A stretch of DNA of 64,000 nucleotides from Confluentibacter citreus (GTDB lineage Bacteria > Bacteroidota > Bacteroidia > Flavobacteriales > Flavobacteriaceae). The DNA is taken from NCBI RefSeq assembly GCF_002807055.1, contig NZ_NIXN01000001.1, forward strand, positions 186,001 through 250,000, given 5' to 3'. Below, in pieces: positions 16,310-25,354 of the stretch; the first letter of the stretch is position 1, and each line of letters begins with the position of its first letter. The notes under the pieces were generated by a model. The model made no database searches, was not told the DNA's origin, and was given only the letters and a program-made list of their open reading frames with translations. The position numbers and the translations under genes are program-made.

Positions 16310-16858
16310 ATGCCTGTAAAAATTAGATTACAAAGACATGGTAAAAAAGGGAAACCTTTTTACTGGATCGTAGCAGCCGATGCACGTTCAAAAAGAGATG
16401 GTAAATACCTAGAAAAATTAGGAACTTACAACCCAAACACAAACCCAGCTAGTATAGATTTAAATGTTGATGGTGCCGTAACTTGGTTACAAAATGGTGC
16501 TCAACCAACAGATACAGCTAAAGCCATTTTATCTTATAAAGGTGCTTTACTTAAAAATCATTTAGTAGGTGGTGTTAGAAAAGGTGCTTTAACAGAAGAA
16601 CAAGCTGAAGCAAAATTCAATGCTTGGTTAGATGAAAAAGCAGGAAAAGTTGGCGCAAAAACAGATGGTTTAGCAAAAGCGCAAGCGGAGGCTAAAGCAA
16701 AAGCTTTAGAAGCAGAAAAAGCTGCTAATGAAGCTCGTATCGCTGCCGCAGTTCCAGTTGCGGAAGAAGTAGCGGAAGAAGAAGTAGAAGCTGTTGTTGA
16801 AGAAACAGCAGAGGCTACAACTGAAGAAGCAGCTCCTGAAGTTAAAGAAGAAGAATAA
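16310..16858 (+). CDS. rpsP: 30S ribosomal protein S16
   Basis: The first 80 residues are canonical S16 (KIRLQRHGKKGKPFYWIVAAD, in part; KYLEKLGTYNPNT). The protein is 182 residues, about twice the E. coli length. From about 125 it continues into a low-complexity Ala/Glu/Lys segment ending in a highly acidic stretch (VEETAEATTEEAAPEVKEEE). A long S16 tail is common in flavobacteria as I know them; its role is unknown. The gene has its own promoter and terminator and is followed by rimM, whose product matures the 30S subunit. Confidence 0.96.
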   Translation: MPVKIRLQRHGKKGKPFYWIVAADARSKRDGKYLEKLGTYNPNTNPASIDLNVDGAVTWLQNGAQPTDTAKAILSYKGALLKNHLVGGVRKGALTEEQAEAKFNAWLDEKAGKVGAKTDGLAKAQAEAKAKALEAEKAANEARIAAAVPVAEEVAEEEVEAVVEETAEATTEEAAPEVKEEE

Positions 16859-16883
16859 AAAACAGTATTTTTTTTATACTTTT

Positions 16884-16912
16884 AAACTCCGATATAACTA
16901 TCGGAGTTTTTT
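16884..16912 (+). terminator. rpsP terminator
   Basis: AACTCCGATA-taac-TATCGGAGTT followed by a T-run is a strong intrinsic terminator. Confidence 0.9.
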
Positions 16913-16933
16913 ATGGAACGCCATTTTATAAAA

Positions 16934-16990
16934 CTGAATTAATTTCAGTTTCTTAATTAATTTTATAAAGACCCTGAAATTAATTCAGGG
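16934..16990. repeat. two REP-like palindromes CTGAA-N5-TTCAG
   Basis: CTGAA-ttaat-TTCAG (16934-16948) and CCCTGAA-attaa-TTCAGGG (16972-16990) share the core and 5-nt spacer of the palindromes at 7020, 47690 and 47750. Confidence 0.6.
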
Positions 16991-16991
16991 T

Positions 16992-17010
16992 GATAAATCA
17001 AAGATTTATC
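16992..17010 (+). promoter_or_regulatory. hairpin abutting the rimM start codon
   Basis: GATAAATC-aaa-GATTTATC is a perfect 8-bp stem ending at the base before the rimM ATG (17011). It would occupy the ribosome-binding region and could limit translation. It may also be part of the adjacent REP-like unit. Confidence 0.5.
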
Positions 17011-17535
17011 ATGAAAAAAGAAGATTGTTTTTACTTAGGTAAAATTGTTAGAAAATATAGTTTTAATGGCGAATTGCTAATAAAATTGGATACCGATGAA
17101 CCCGAACTCTATGAAAACTTAGATGCCATGTTTGTTGATGTTCGAGGAACATTCATCCCGTTTTTTATAGAACATTCCCAACTTCATAAATCCGATTTAC
17201 TACGTGTGCAATTTGAGGATGTTACCAATGAAGCGGATGCCGATGCGCTCATAAAAAGTGAGGTATATTTACCTTTGGAGTTTTTGCCTAAACTAGAAGG
17301 CAATAAATTTTATTTCCATGAAGTGATTGGTTTTACCATGGAAGACAAAAACTACGGTAAAGTTGGTATTATTAAATCCATTAACGACACCACAGCTCAA
17401 GCACTTTTTGAAGTCGAAAATGATGGTAAGGAAATCTTAATCCCCATGAATGATCAATTTATTGTAAAAGTGGATAGGAAAACAAAAACCATTATTGTGG
17501 ATACGCCTGAGGGGTTAATTGATTTGTATCTTTAA
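17011..17535 (+). CDS. rimM: 16S rRNA processing protein RimM
   Basis: This 174-residue 30S maturation factor binds S19 and acts on the 16S 3' domain. The N-terminal beta-barrel starts CFYLGKIVRKYSFNGELLI, and the C-terminal PRC-barrel includes KFYFHEVIGFTM and ends with the conserved IPMNDQFIVKVD. I chose ATG 17011 because the family begins with this short leader before YLGK; the frame extends 7 codons upstream but would read through the hairpin. trmN6 starts 2 bp after the stop, indicating co-transcription. Confidence 0.93.
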   Translation: MKKEDCFYLGKIVRKYSFNGELLIKLDTDEPELYENLDAMFVDVRGTFIPFFIEHSQLHKSDLLRVQFEDVTNEADADALIKSEVYLPLEFLPKLEGNKFYFHEVIGFTMEDKNYGKVGIIKSINDTTAQALFEVENDGKEILIPMNDQFIVKVDRKTKTIIVDTPEGLIDLYL

Positions 17536-17537
17536 TT

Positions 17538-18248
17538 TTGAAACCTTTCCAGTTCAAACAATTCGAAGTCCAACAAGATAAGTGCGCCATGAAAATTGGC
17601 ACAGATGCCGTACTCCTTGGAGCTTGGACTTCTATAAAAAATAATCCGTTTTCCATTTTAGATATTGGTGCAGGCACAGGTATTTTAAGTTTAATGTTAG
17701 CGCAACGTTCTTCTGCTGAAACAATTGATGCCATTGAAATTGATGCTGATGCCTACGAACAATGTGTCAATAATTTTGAGGAATCGCCTTGGGGAGACCG
17801 TTTGTTTTGCTACCATGCGTCATTAGAAGAATTTATTGAAGAAATGGAAGAGCAATACGATTTAATTATCTGTAATCCTCCATTCTATAGTGAAGATTAT
17901 AAAACAGAAAAATCATCTCGTGATTTGGCGCGTTTTCAAGATGCTATGCCCTTTGAACATTTAATTGAAAGCGTCTCAAAATTACTTTCTGAAGAAGGCG
18001 TGTTTTCAGTAATAATTCCTTTTAAAGAAGAAGGGACATTTATTGCTTTGGCTTCAAAATATAATCTTTTCCCTAATCGGATATTGCACGTTAAAGGCAA
18101 TCCTTCTTCCGAAATAAAACGAAGCCTTATGGAGTTTTCTTTCCTTGAAAGCGACACAGAAATAAGTGAATTAATTATTGAGACTGAAAGGCATCAATAT
18201 ACCGAAGACTACATTAATCTGACGAAAGATTTCTATTTAAAAATGTAA
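17538..18248 (+). CDS. trmN6: tRNA1(Val) (adenine(37)-N6)-methyltransferase
   Basis: This 236-residue SAM-dependent methyltransferase is of the YfiC/TrmN6 type. Motif I is ILDIGAGTGILSLMLAQ (about 40-56), the acidic IEIDADA follows, and the adenine-N6 motif NPPFY is near residue 115. The N-terminus KPFQFKQFEVQQDKCAMKIGTD is family-typical, which supports the unusual TTG start at 17538; the first ATG would remove it. It is 2 bp downstream of rimM. Confidence 0.9.
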   Translation: MKPFQFKQFEVQQDKCAMKIGTDAVLLGAWTSIKNNPFSILDIGAGTGILSLMLAQRSSAETIDAIEIDADAYEQCVNNFEESPWGDRLFCYHASLEEFIEEMEEQYDLIICNPPFYSEDYKTEKSSRDLARFQDAMPFEHLIESVSKLLSEEGVFSVIIPFKEEGTFIALASKYNLFPNRILHVKGNPSSEIKRSLMEFSFLESDTEISELIIETERHQYTEDYINLTKDFYLKM

Positions 18249-18355
18249 TCAAATCGGGGTAGATTAAGTAAATTTGAGAGATTACAATGATGATTTTTCA
18301 AAAAAATCAATGATTTGTTAATTATTTTCTTTTGAAAATCTTTAATCCTCATCTT

Positions 18356-19534
18356 ATGAAGCCAGATTTATTTGAATCTCCAGACTATTACCATCTTGAT
18401 GATTTACTCACCGATGAACATAAATTAGTTAGAAGTGCCACGCGTGCATGGGTAAAACGCGACGTATCTCCCATTATTGAAGAATATGCCCAAAAAGCCG
18501 AATTCCCAATGCAAATTATTAGTGGACTGGCAGACATTGGTGCTTTTGGATCTTATATTCCAGTAGAATATGGCGGTGCGGGTTTAGACCAAATCTCCTA
18601 TGGATTAATTATGCAGGAAATTGAACGCGGTGATTCTGGAATTCGCTCAACGGCTTCTGTGCAATCATCTTTAGTGATGTATCCCATTTGGAAATATGGC
18701 AACGAAACACAACGTCAAAAATATTTACCAAAACTGGCAAGTGGCGAATGGATGGGCTGTTTTGGTTTAACGGAGCCAGACCATGGTAGCAATCCATCAG
18801 ATATGGTAACTAATTTTAAAGACAAAGGCGACCATTATTTATTAAATGGCGCAAAAATGTGGATTAGCAATGCTCCTTTCGCACAAGTAGCCGTGGTTTG
18901 GGCTAAAGATGAAAATAACAGGATACATGGCTTGATTGTGGAGCGAGGCATGGAAGGATTTAGCACTCCTGAAACGCATAATAAATGGTCACTTCGCGCC
19001 AGTGCTACAGGCGAACTTATTTTTGATAATGTTAAAGTGCCCAAAGAAAATATATTGCCCAACAAATCTGGCTTAGGCGCACCTTTGGGGTGTTTAGACT
19101 CTGCCCGTTATGGTATTGCTTGGGGCGTTATTGGTGCTGCTATGGATTGTTATGATACTGCACTTCGTTACAGTAAAGAACGTATGCAATTTGGGAAACC
19201 CATTGGCCAATTTCAACTGCAGCAAAAAAAACTGGCTGAAATGATTACCGAAATCACTAAAGCACAACTTTTAACGTGGCGATTAGGGGTTTTGCGTAAT
19301 GAGGGCAAAGCAACTTCGGCACAAATATCGATGGCAAAACGTAATAATGTGAATATGGCGATTAACATTGCCCGCGAAGCGAGACAAATACTCGGTGGCA
19401 TGGGAATTACAGGCGAATACTCCATCATGCGCCATTCCATGAATCTTGAAAGTGTCATTACATATGAAGGCACTCATGATATCCATCTATTAATTACCGG
19501 TTTGGATATTACTGGGTTGAATGCTTTTAAATGA
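18356..19534 (+). CDS. gcdH: acyl-CoA dehydrogenase, glutaryl-CoA dehydrogenase-like
   Basis: This 392-residue flavoenzyme catalyses FAD-dependent alpha,beta-dehydrogenation of an acyl-CoA. Landmarks are CFGLTEPDHGSNP (FAD-binding loop), WISNAPFAQVAVVWAKD, RMQFGKPIGQFQLQQ, and the catalytic-base motif YEGTHDIH near the C-terminus. The overall pattern resembles glutaryl-CoA dehydrogenases of lysine/tryptophan degradation, which also decarboxylate. I chose ATG 18356 (MKPDLFESPDYY); an upstream ATG at 18332 would add 8 residues. The neighbours give no pathway context. Confidence 0.85.
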   Translation: MKPDLFESPDYYHLDDLLTDEHKLVRSATRAWVKRDVSPIIEEYAQKAEFPMQIISGLADIGAFGSYIPVEYGGAGLDQISYGLIMQEIERGDSGIRSTASVQSSLVMYPIWKYGNETQRQKYLPKLASGEWMGCFGLTEPDHGSNPSDMVTNFKDKGDHYLLNGAKMWISNAPFAQVAVVWAKDENNRIHGLIVERGMEGFSTPETHNKWSLRASATGELIFDNVKVPKENILPNKSGLGAPLGCLDSARYGIAWGVIGAAMDCYDTALRYSKERMQFGKPIGQFQLQQKKLAEMITEITKAQLLTWRLGVLRNEGKATSAQISMAKRNNVNMAINIAREARQILGGMGITGEYSIMRHSMNLESVITYEGTHDIHLLITGLDITGLNAFK

Positions 19535-19638
19535 TAACCATAGGCTGTTTAATGGTTCACTAGAATGGGTAAATCGAAAAATAATTCCTCTATCTTTTAG
19601 ATAAACCTTTTTATTGAAATTTGTTTACTTTTACTCGC

Positions 19639-20538
19639 ATGCTTACATCCAAAAAAAGACTAGATAACGCTTATAAAAATGCGAAGATCATCGAATTTGA
19701 TGATACAAGTAAACTTATTTTATTTAGTGATTGCCACCGTGGCGATAACAGTTTTGCGGATGATTTTGCCAATAACCGCAACATTTATTTCCATGCGCTA
19801 AAGCATTATTATGCAGCAGGGTTTCAATACTGTGAAATCGGCGATGGCGATGAACTTTGGGAAAATATTTTTTTTAAATCCATTTTTGAAGCCCATAAAT
19901 ACGTGTATATGTTGATGAAGGAATTTCATCAACAAAATCGTTTACACATGATTTGGGGAAACCACGACATGGTTTATAAAGATCCAGATTTTGTAAAAAA
20001 ACATTTGTCAACGTATTTCGATCCCAAAACAGGAGAAGATGCTCCCTTGTTTACTAACATTCAATACCATGAAGGGATTGTTTTAAAGCATAGCAAAACC
20101 AATCAACAACTATTTTTAACCCATGGGCATCAAACAGATTGGTGGAACTATTTATTTTGGAAATGGAGCCGTTTTATGGTTCGAGTTCTCTGGAAACCAT
20201 TAAATGTTATGGGTATTGCAGACCCTACGAGTCCTGCAAAAAACTACAAAGAACTTATAAGGGTTGAAAGAAGGACCAAAAAATGGATTATCGAAAATAA
20301 TAATTTATTAACCATAACGGGACATACACACAGACCGCGTTTTCCGGAGCCTGGAGGCATCGCCTATTTCAATGCTGGAAGCTGTGTGCATCCCAGAAGC
20401 ATCACCGGACTTGAAATTGAAAATGGGGAAATAGCGCTTGTAAAATGGGAAATAGACACCAATGATGATGGTGTGCTTCAAATTTTCAGATACGTTTTGG
20501 AAGGTCCAAGAAGATTATTGGATTATAAAACCGATTAA
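19639..20538 (+). CDS. calcineurin-like metallophosphoesterase
   Basis: This 299-residue protein has dimetal phosphoesterase motifs in order: SDCHRGDN (about 31), GDGDELWE (about 75), WGNHDMV (about 105), THGHQTD (about 165) and TGHTHRPRF (about 230). It resembles UDP-2,3-diacylglucosamine hydrolase-type enzymes but has no diagnostic substrate motif. I chose ATG 19639; the open frame extends upstream only to a TTG. Its stop overlaps the convergent ferredoxin gene by 4 bp. Confidence 0.85.
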   Translation: MLTSKKRLDNAYKNAKIIEFDDTSKLILFSDCHRGDNSFADDFANNRNIYFHALKHYYAAGFQYCEIGDGDELWENIFFKSIFEAHKYVYMLMKEFHQQNRLHMIWGNHDMVYKDPDFVKKHLSTYFDPKTGEDAPLFTNIQYHEGIVLKHSKTNQQLFLTHGHQTDWWNYLFWKWSRFMVRVLWKPLNVMGIADPTSPAKNYKELIRVERRTKKWIIENNNLLTITGHTHRPRFPEPGGIAYFNAGSCVHPRSITGLEIENGEIALVKWEIDTNDDGVLQIFRYVLEGPRRLLDYKTD

Positions 20539-20864
20539 CTTTCAGGAGCTAATTCAACAACCAAACCTTCCATATCTGGTGTCATTTGTATTTGGCAACC
20601 CAACCTGCTATTGCCTTTCACATTAAATGCTTCCGATAACATTGCTTCTTCATCATCACTCATTTCTGGCAAATCAATTGTGCTCAATATATAACATTGG
20701 CAAGATGCACACATGGCCATACCTCCGCAAACCCCAATAGTGCCTTCAGGAGCTAGTTCATAAGATCTTACCACTTCCATAAGGTTCATCGCCATATCAG
20801 TTGGAGCCAATACAGTATGTTCTATTCCTTCTCTATCAGTTATTCTTATTGTAATATCAGACAT
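20535..20864 (-). CDS. 2Fe-2S ferredoxin, adrenodoxin type
   Basis: This 109-residue plant/adrenodoxin-fold ferredoxin has cluster ligands in VCGGMAMCASCQC with a fourth Cys in GCQI, the C-X5-C-X2-C-Xn-C pattern. EEAMLSEA is the conserved acidic helix. It is a soluble one-electron carrier, probably for Fe-S biogenesis or oxygenases. It is monocistronic and convergent with the phosphoesterase, and lies back-to-back with the rnf operon. Confidence 0.92.
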   Translation of the reverse strand: MSDITIRITDREGIEHTVLAPTDMAMNLMEVVRSYELAPEGTIGVCGGMAMCASCQCYILSTIDLPEMSDDEEAMLSEAFNVKGNSRLGCQIQMTPDMEGLVVELAPES

Positions 20865-21015
20865 GCAATTCTTTTTTTGGCAAAAATAATAAAAAAACCG
20901 TAACCCCTACTAATTTAATAGACTAAATATCAAACTTAACTATTTTACTGTTCAAATTCCTTTTTCATATAAGAATTTTAATTCTAGAAAGGACAAAATA
21001 AGTTAATTCTAAACC

Positions 21016-21058
21016 TAACATAAATCATATTATTCCCTATATGAATATACTACCTTCA
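21016..21058 (+). promoter_or_regulatory. rseC-rnf promoter with CRP/FNR-like site
   Basis: TAACATAAATCA (21016-21027) is followed by a -7-like TACCTTCA (21051-21058), centre to centre 33 bp. The 16-bp block 21015-21030 matches the nifJ upstream block at 13 of 16 positions. Spacing and sequence match the kor, ferredoxin and nifJ promoters. Confidence 0.65.
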
Positions 21059-21092
21059 CATTGTAATTTATGATGATAACGGGAATAATTGT

Positions 21093-21521
21093 ATGTCTTC
21101 GGAAATAACTAATAAAAACACGTTCGTTCACTATGGAATTATTTCTAATATAGTGGGCGATTCCATTACCGTTAATTTAGAACAAAATACACATTGTGAA
21201 TCGTGCCATGCTAAAGGAACCTGTGGTATTTCAGACTCTAAAACAAAAGAAATTGAAATAACAAACCCCAACAATACTTTTAAAACCAACGAACGTGTTT
21301 GTGTCGTTTTAAAAAAAACATTGGGGTTAAAAGCCATCTTATGGGCCTATCTAATTCCTTTTACATTAATGTTCGCTACTTTAATAATAAGCTCTAGCAT
21401 TTTAAAAGAATGGATCGCAGGGTTACTATCTCTTTTGATATTACTTCCTTATTATATACTCCTGTATTTTTTTAAAAATACCTTTAAAAGCATATTCAAA
21501 ATCTCCATATTAAAAACATAA
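21093..21521 (+). CDS. rseC: RseC/SoxR-reducing system-type membrane protein
   Basis: This 142-residue protein has an N-terminal cytosolic domain with Cys ligands in HCESCHAKGTCG (C-X2-C-X5-C) and two transmembrane helices (about 75-96 and 100-121). RseC is the usual companion of Rnf/Rsx complexes. It is the first gene of the operon, 5 bp ahead of rnfB. It is probably an accessory to Rnf assembly or SoxR-like reduction; the exact role is not settled. Confidence 0.88.
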   Translation: MSSEITNKNTFVHYGIISNIVGDSITVNLEQNTHCESCHAKGTCGISDSKTKEIEITNPNNTFKTNERVCVVLKKTLGLKAILWAYLIPFTLMFATLIISSSILKEWIAGLLSLLILLPYYILLYFFKNTFKSIFKISILKT

Positions 21522-21526
21522 TTGAA

Positions 21527-22417
21527 ATGTCTGATTCCGTTTTATATAGTGTTCTTTTATTAGCTTCTTTAGGGGTGGTAGCAGCCATTATGTTGTATGT
21601 GGTTTCCAAAAAATTCTATGTATTTGAAAATCCTTTAATTGCTGAAGTAGAGGAATTATTGCCCTCGGCAAATTGTGGTGGCTGTGGTTCACCTGGTTGC
21701 AAAGCGTTTGCTGAAAAACTTGTTAATACGGAAGATATTTCAGATTTATTTTGCCCTGTAGGAGGAAATGAGGTCATGAAACAAGTAGCCGCTGTTTTAG
21801 GTAAAGAAGTTGCCGAAAAAGATCCTACCCTTGCTGTTTTACGCTGTCAAGGCGGCTGTGATGTGAGACCAAAAACCACCGAATACCAAGGCCCAAGAAC
21901 CTGTGCCATTTCTGCCATGATTTATAGTGGCGAAACCGATTGCCAATATGGTTGTTTGGGCGATGGCGATTGTGTTAACGTTTGCAAGTTTGATGCCATG
22001 TATATGGACGAGTCCACTGGTTTACCTGTAATTATAACAGATAAATGTACCTCATGTGGCGCTTGTGTTGAGGCTTGCCCTAGAGACATCATTGAAATGC
22101 GTCCAAAACATAAAAGAGATTTAAAAATTTTTGTTGGTTGCTTAAATGAAGATAAGGCTGGTATCGCTAAAAAAGCATGCGACGTGGCCTGTATTGGATG
22201 CTCTAAATGCCAAGATATATGCCCTAAAGACGCCGTTTTAATGGTGAATAATTTGGCCTATATAGACCCTGTAATATGCACCCTTTGCAGAAAATGTGTA
22301 GAAGTTTGTCCAACAAATTCTATTATAGAAACAAACTTTCCTCCAAAAAAAGTGAAAAAGGTTGAGTCAGAATCTGAAGCGAATGTGGAATCCATAAACT
22401 TAAAAACCGATGCTTAA
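21527..22417 (+). CDS. rnfB: Rnf complex subunit RnfB, Fe-S protein
   Basis: This 296-residue protein has an N-terminal membrane anchor (about 5-25), then the 4Fe-4S domain NCGGCGSPGCKAF. DCQYGCLGDGDCVNVC and three further ferredoxin-like motifs follow (CTSCGACVEACP, CIGCSKCQDICP, CTLCRKCVEVCP). RnfB is the electron entry module that accepts electrons from reduced ferredoxin. Its stop overlaps rnfC by 8 bp. Confidence 0.96.
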   Translation: MSDSVLYSVLLLASLGVVAAIMLYVVSKKFYVFENPLIAEVEELLPSANCGGCGSPGCKAFAEKLVNTEDISDLFCPVGGNEVMKQVAAVLGKEVAEKDPTLAVLRCQGGCDVRPKTTEYQGPRTCAISAMIYSGETDCQYGCLGDGDCVNVCKFDAMYMDESTGLPVIITDKCTSCGACVEACPRDIIEMRPKHKRDLKIFVGCLNEDKAGIAKKACDVACIGCSKCQDICPKDAVLMVNNLAYIDPVICTLCRKCVEVCPTNSIIETNFPPKKVKKVESESEANVESINLKTDA

Positions 22418-23738
22418 AACATTTCCAAAAGGCGGCATTCATCCTCCAGAAAATAAAATCACGTCATCCAAAGGCATCAAAAAAATGACTTTACCCAAAG
22501 TTGTTTATGTCCCCATATCACAACACATTGGGATTCCCGCAGAAATAACAGTGGATGTAAAAGATAAAGTTGAAATCGGCCAAGTAATTGCTAAATCAGG
22601 TGGATTTATGTCTTCAAATATACATTCGCCAGTGGCTGGAACAGTTACCAAATTAGACAAAATTATAGACACCAGTGGTTACAAAAAACAATGTATTGTA
22701 ATAAGAACCGATCTTAAAGATGAATCTAATTTTACAGATACAGCATACCCTTTAAAAACAACCATCACATTAGAACCTAAAGCGATTTTACAAAAAATAA
22801 ATGATTCAGGTATTGTTGGTTTAGGAGGTGCCACCTTTCCGTCACATGTTAAATTAAGCATTAAAGAAGGCACAAAATTAGACCACCTCATCATTAATGG
22901 TGTAGAATGTGAACCTTATTTAACCGCAGACCATCGATTAATGCTTGAAAAAGCAGAAGAAATTATAGTTGGCATCAAAATTTTAATGTTCGCTTTACAT
23001 ATTGACAAAGCTATCATTGGCATTGAAAACAATAAATCTGATGCCATTGAAACATTTAAAAAAATAATAACTAAGGACGACCATATTAAAATTGCTGCTT
23101 TAAAAGTGAAGTACCCACAAGGAGGCGAAAAGCAATTGGTAAGAGCTTTATTAAACAGGGAAGTTCCCAAAAACGGATTGCCTTTAGATGTTGGTGTCAT
23201 TGTTCATAATGTAGGGACCATTTTTGCCATTTACCAAGCCATTCAACATAACATCCCCTTAATAGAACGTGTTGTTACCGTAACCGGTAAAAAATTAGAA
23301 AACCCATCAAATTATTGGGTCAAAATAGGAACACCGATTACAGATTTGGTGAATGAAGTTGGGGGTTTGCCCGAAGACACCCGTAAAATTGTGAATGGTG
23401 GCCCCATGATGGGAAAGGCCATAAAAAATATGGACGTTCCAGTGACTAAAGGGACTTCTGGAATTCTAGTTATTTCTGAAGACGAAGCCAGCAGAGGGGA
23501 ACCAAAAAACTGTATCAGATGTGGTGAATGTGTCGATGTTTGCCCTATGGGATTAGAACCACATCTCTTAATGAATTTATCAGAAAAAGGCATGTATGAA
23601 AAAGCAAGTGCCGAAGACATTATGACCTGTATTGAATGTGGTTCCTGTAGTTATGTTTGTCCGTCACATCGCCCTTTATTAGATTATATACGCTTTGGAA
23701 AAAATAGTGTCAAAAAAATGAATACCTCAAAAAATTAA
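22410..23738 (+). CDS. rnfC: Rnf complex subunit RnfC, NADH-side subunit
   Basis: This 442-residue peripheral subunit binds NAD(H) and FMN and resembles NuoF. The N-terminal biotinyl-like barrel includes HSPVAGTVTKLD. The glycine-rich GLGGATFPSHVK and NGVECEPYLTADHR motifs are nucleotide and flavin sites. Two C-terminal 4Fe-4S motifs are CIRCGECVDVCPMGL and CIECGSCSYVCPSHRP. It completes ferredoxin-to-NAD electron transfer. rnfD starts 2 bp downstream. Confidence 0.97.
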   Translation: MLKTFPKGGIHPPENKITSSKGIKKMTLPKVVYVPISQHIGIPAEITVDVKDKVEIGQVIAKSGGFMSSNIHSPVAGTVTKLDKIIDTSGYKKQCIVIRTDLKDESNFTDTAYPLKTTITLEPKAILQKINDSGIVGLGGATFPSHVKLSIKEGTKLDHLIINGVECEPYLTADHRLMLEKAEEIIVGIKILMFALHIDKAIIGIENNKSDAIETFKKIITKDDHIKIAALKVKYPQGGEKQLVRALLNREVPKNGLPLDVGVIVHNVGTIFAIYQAIQHNIPLIERVVTVTGKKLENPSNYWVKIGTPITDLVNEVGGLPEDTRKIVNGGPMMGKAIKNMDVPVTKGTSGILVISEDEASRGEPKNCIRCGECVDVCPMGLEPHLLMNLSEKGMYEKASAEDIMTCIECGSCSYVCPSHRPLLDYIRFGKNSVKKMNTSKN

Positions 23739-23740
23739 AC

Positions 23741-24751
23741 ATGAGCGCTCAGCCAATCATTGTATCTGCCTCTCCACATGTTCATTCAGACAGAACATCA
23801 AAAAAACTCATGTACGATGTGGTCATCGCATTAATACCCGCTTTTTTAGTTTCTGTCTATGTCTTTGGAATTAGTGCTTTAATAGTAACCTCGGTCGCCA
23901 TAATATCTTGTATTGTATTTGAATATGTAATTCAGAAATACCTCTTAAAAGCAGATGTGACCATAACCGATGGTTCCGCATTAATTACCGGTATTTTACT
24001 GGCATTTAACCTGCCTTCCAACTTACCTATTTGGATGATTATTACAGGTAGTTTGGTTGCTATAGGCGTTGCTAAATTATCATTTGGAGGTTTAGGGTTT
24101 AATATTTTCAACCCAGCGTTGGTGGGTCGTGTGTTTTTATTGATATCATTTCCCGTGCAAATGACGAGTTGGCCAACTGCTTTTGTAAACAACACGAGCG
24201 TTGTTGATGCTGTTACTGGCGCTACTTCTTTAGGTATTATAAAAGAGGGATTGAACATGGGCGAAACCATGACCGAAATCAGCGCTAAAATTCCTTCTTC
24301 CATAGACATGTTGTTTGGTTTTACAAGTGGTTCATTAGGCGAAATGTCGGCTTTGGCATTAATAGTTGGAGGACTTTATTTAATAATTCGGAAGGTTATT
24401 TCATGGCATATTCCTATAACACTATTGGCAACTATTTTTATTATGACTGCCATTTTTTGGGTGGCAAACCCAGAACACTATGCCAACCCTTTAATCCACT
24501 TGTTAACTGGAGGTGCTATTCTGGGTGCTTTTTTTATGGCAACAGATTTAGTAACCAGCCCAATGACCAAAAAAGGGATGGTAATTTTTGCTATTGGTAT
24601 TGGTATCATCACAGTTGTTATACGGCTTTTTGGTGCTTATCCTGAAGGCATTTCGTTTGCTATTTTAATCATGAATGCCTTTGTGCCTTTAATCAATAAG
24701 TTCTTTAAACCCAGAAGATTTGGCGCTAAAATAAAATCTAAAATTGTGTGA
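23741..24751 (+). CDS. rnfD: Rnf complex subunit RnfD, FMN-binding membrane subunit
   Basis: This 336-residue polytopic membrane protein has about 9 hydrophobic segments. FGGLGFNIFNPALVGRVF is the family signature, and the threonine in VTGATSLG is the predicted covalent FMN attachment site. It forms part of the ion-translocating core. The stop TGA overlaps the rnfG ATG. Confidence 0.96.
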   Translation: MSAQPIIVSASPHVHSDRTSKKLMYDVVIALIPAFLVSVYVFGISALIVTSVAIISCIVFEYVIQKYLLKADVTITDGSALITGILLAFNLPSNLPIWMIITGSLVAIGVAKLSFGGLGFNIFNPALVGRVFLLISFPVQMTSWPTAFVNNTSVVDAVTGATSLGIIKEGLNMGETMTEISAKIPSSIDMLFGFTSGSLGEMSALALIVGGLYLIIRKVISWHIPITLLATIFIMTAIFWVANPEHYANPLIHLLTGGAILGAFFMATDLVTSPMTKKGMVIFAIGIGIITVVIRLFGAYPEGISFAILIMNAFVPLINKFFKPRRFGAKIKSKIV

Positions 24752-25350
24752 TGATGAGTAAAAAAGAATCAACATTTATAAGCATGGCGCTGTCTCTTTT
24801 AGTGATAACACTCATTTCTGGTTTCGCTTTGGGGTTTGTAAACGATTTAACCATAGAACCAAAAGCCAAAGCCAAACTTGAACGAAAAATTAATGCCATA
24901 AAATTAGTGTTGCCAGAATTTGACAATAACCCCGTGGAAGCCCGAAAATTAGTTAAGTCTGAATTGGCAAAAGACAGCATCGAAATTTACCCGGCTTACA
25001 AAAACAATGTATTTGTTGGAGTCGCAGTTATTGGCTCTTCTGAAAAAGGATTTAGTGGCTTGATTAAAATCATGGTTGGTTTTAAACCAGACGGCACCAT
25101 TCAAAACATCGCGGTTTTAGAACAAAAGGAAACCCCAGGTCTTGGAACAAAAATTAAGGACGAATCATTTTTACAACAATTCAGGGATAAAAATCCGTCA
25201 ACGTTCAATTTAAAAGTTAAAAAAGATGGCGGGGAAGTTGATGCCTTAACCGGAGCAACCATTAGTTCTAGAGCTTTTACCGAATCGGCTCAATTAGCGT
25301 TCGATGAATTATTGATAAACCTTGATGCTATCAGTACATCTAAACAATAA
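24751..25350 (+). CDS. rnfG: Rnf complex subunit RnfG, covalent FMN subunit
   Basis: This 199-residue protein has one N-terminal membrane helix (about 9-30) and a periplasmic FMN-binding domain. KETPGLGTKI and the flavinylation site DALTGATISSRAF (second Thr of TGAT) are intact. ATG 24751 overlaps the rnfD stop; ATG 24754 is an alternative. Confidence 0.95.
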   Translation: MMSKKESTFISMALSLLVITLISGFALGFVNDLTIEPKAKAKLERKINAIKLVLPEFDNNPVEARKLVKSELAKDSIEIYPAYKNNVFVGVAVIGSSEKGFSGLIKIMVGFKPDGTIQNIAVLEQKETPGLGTKIKDESFLQQFRDKNPSTFNLKVKKDGGEVDALTGATISSRAFTESAQLAFDELLINLDAISTSKQ

Positions 25351-25354
25351 GATT

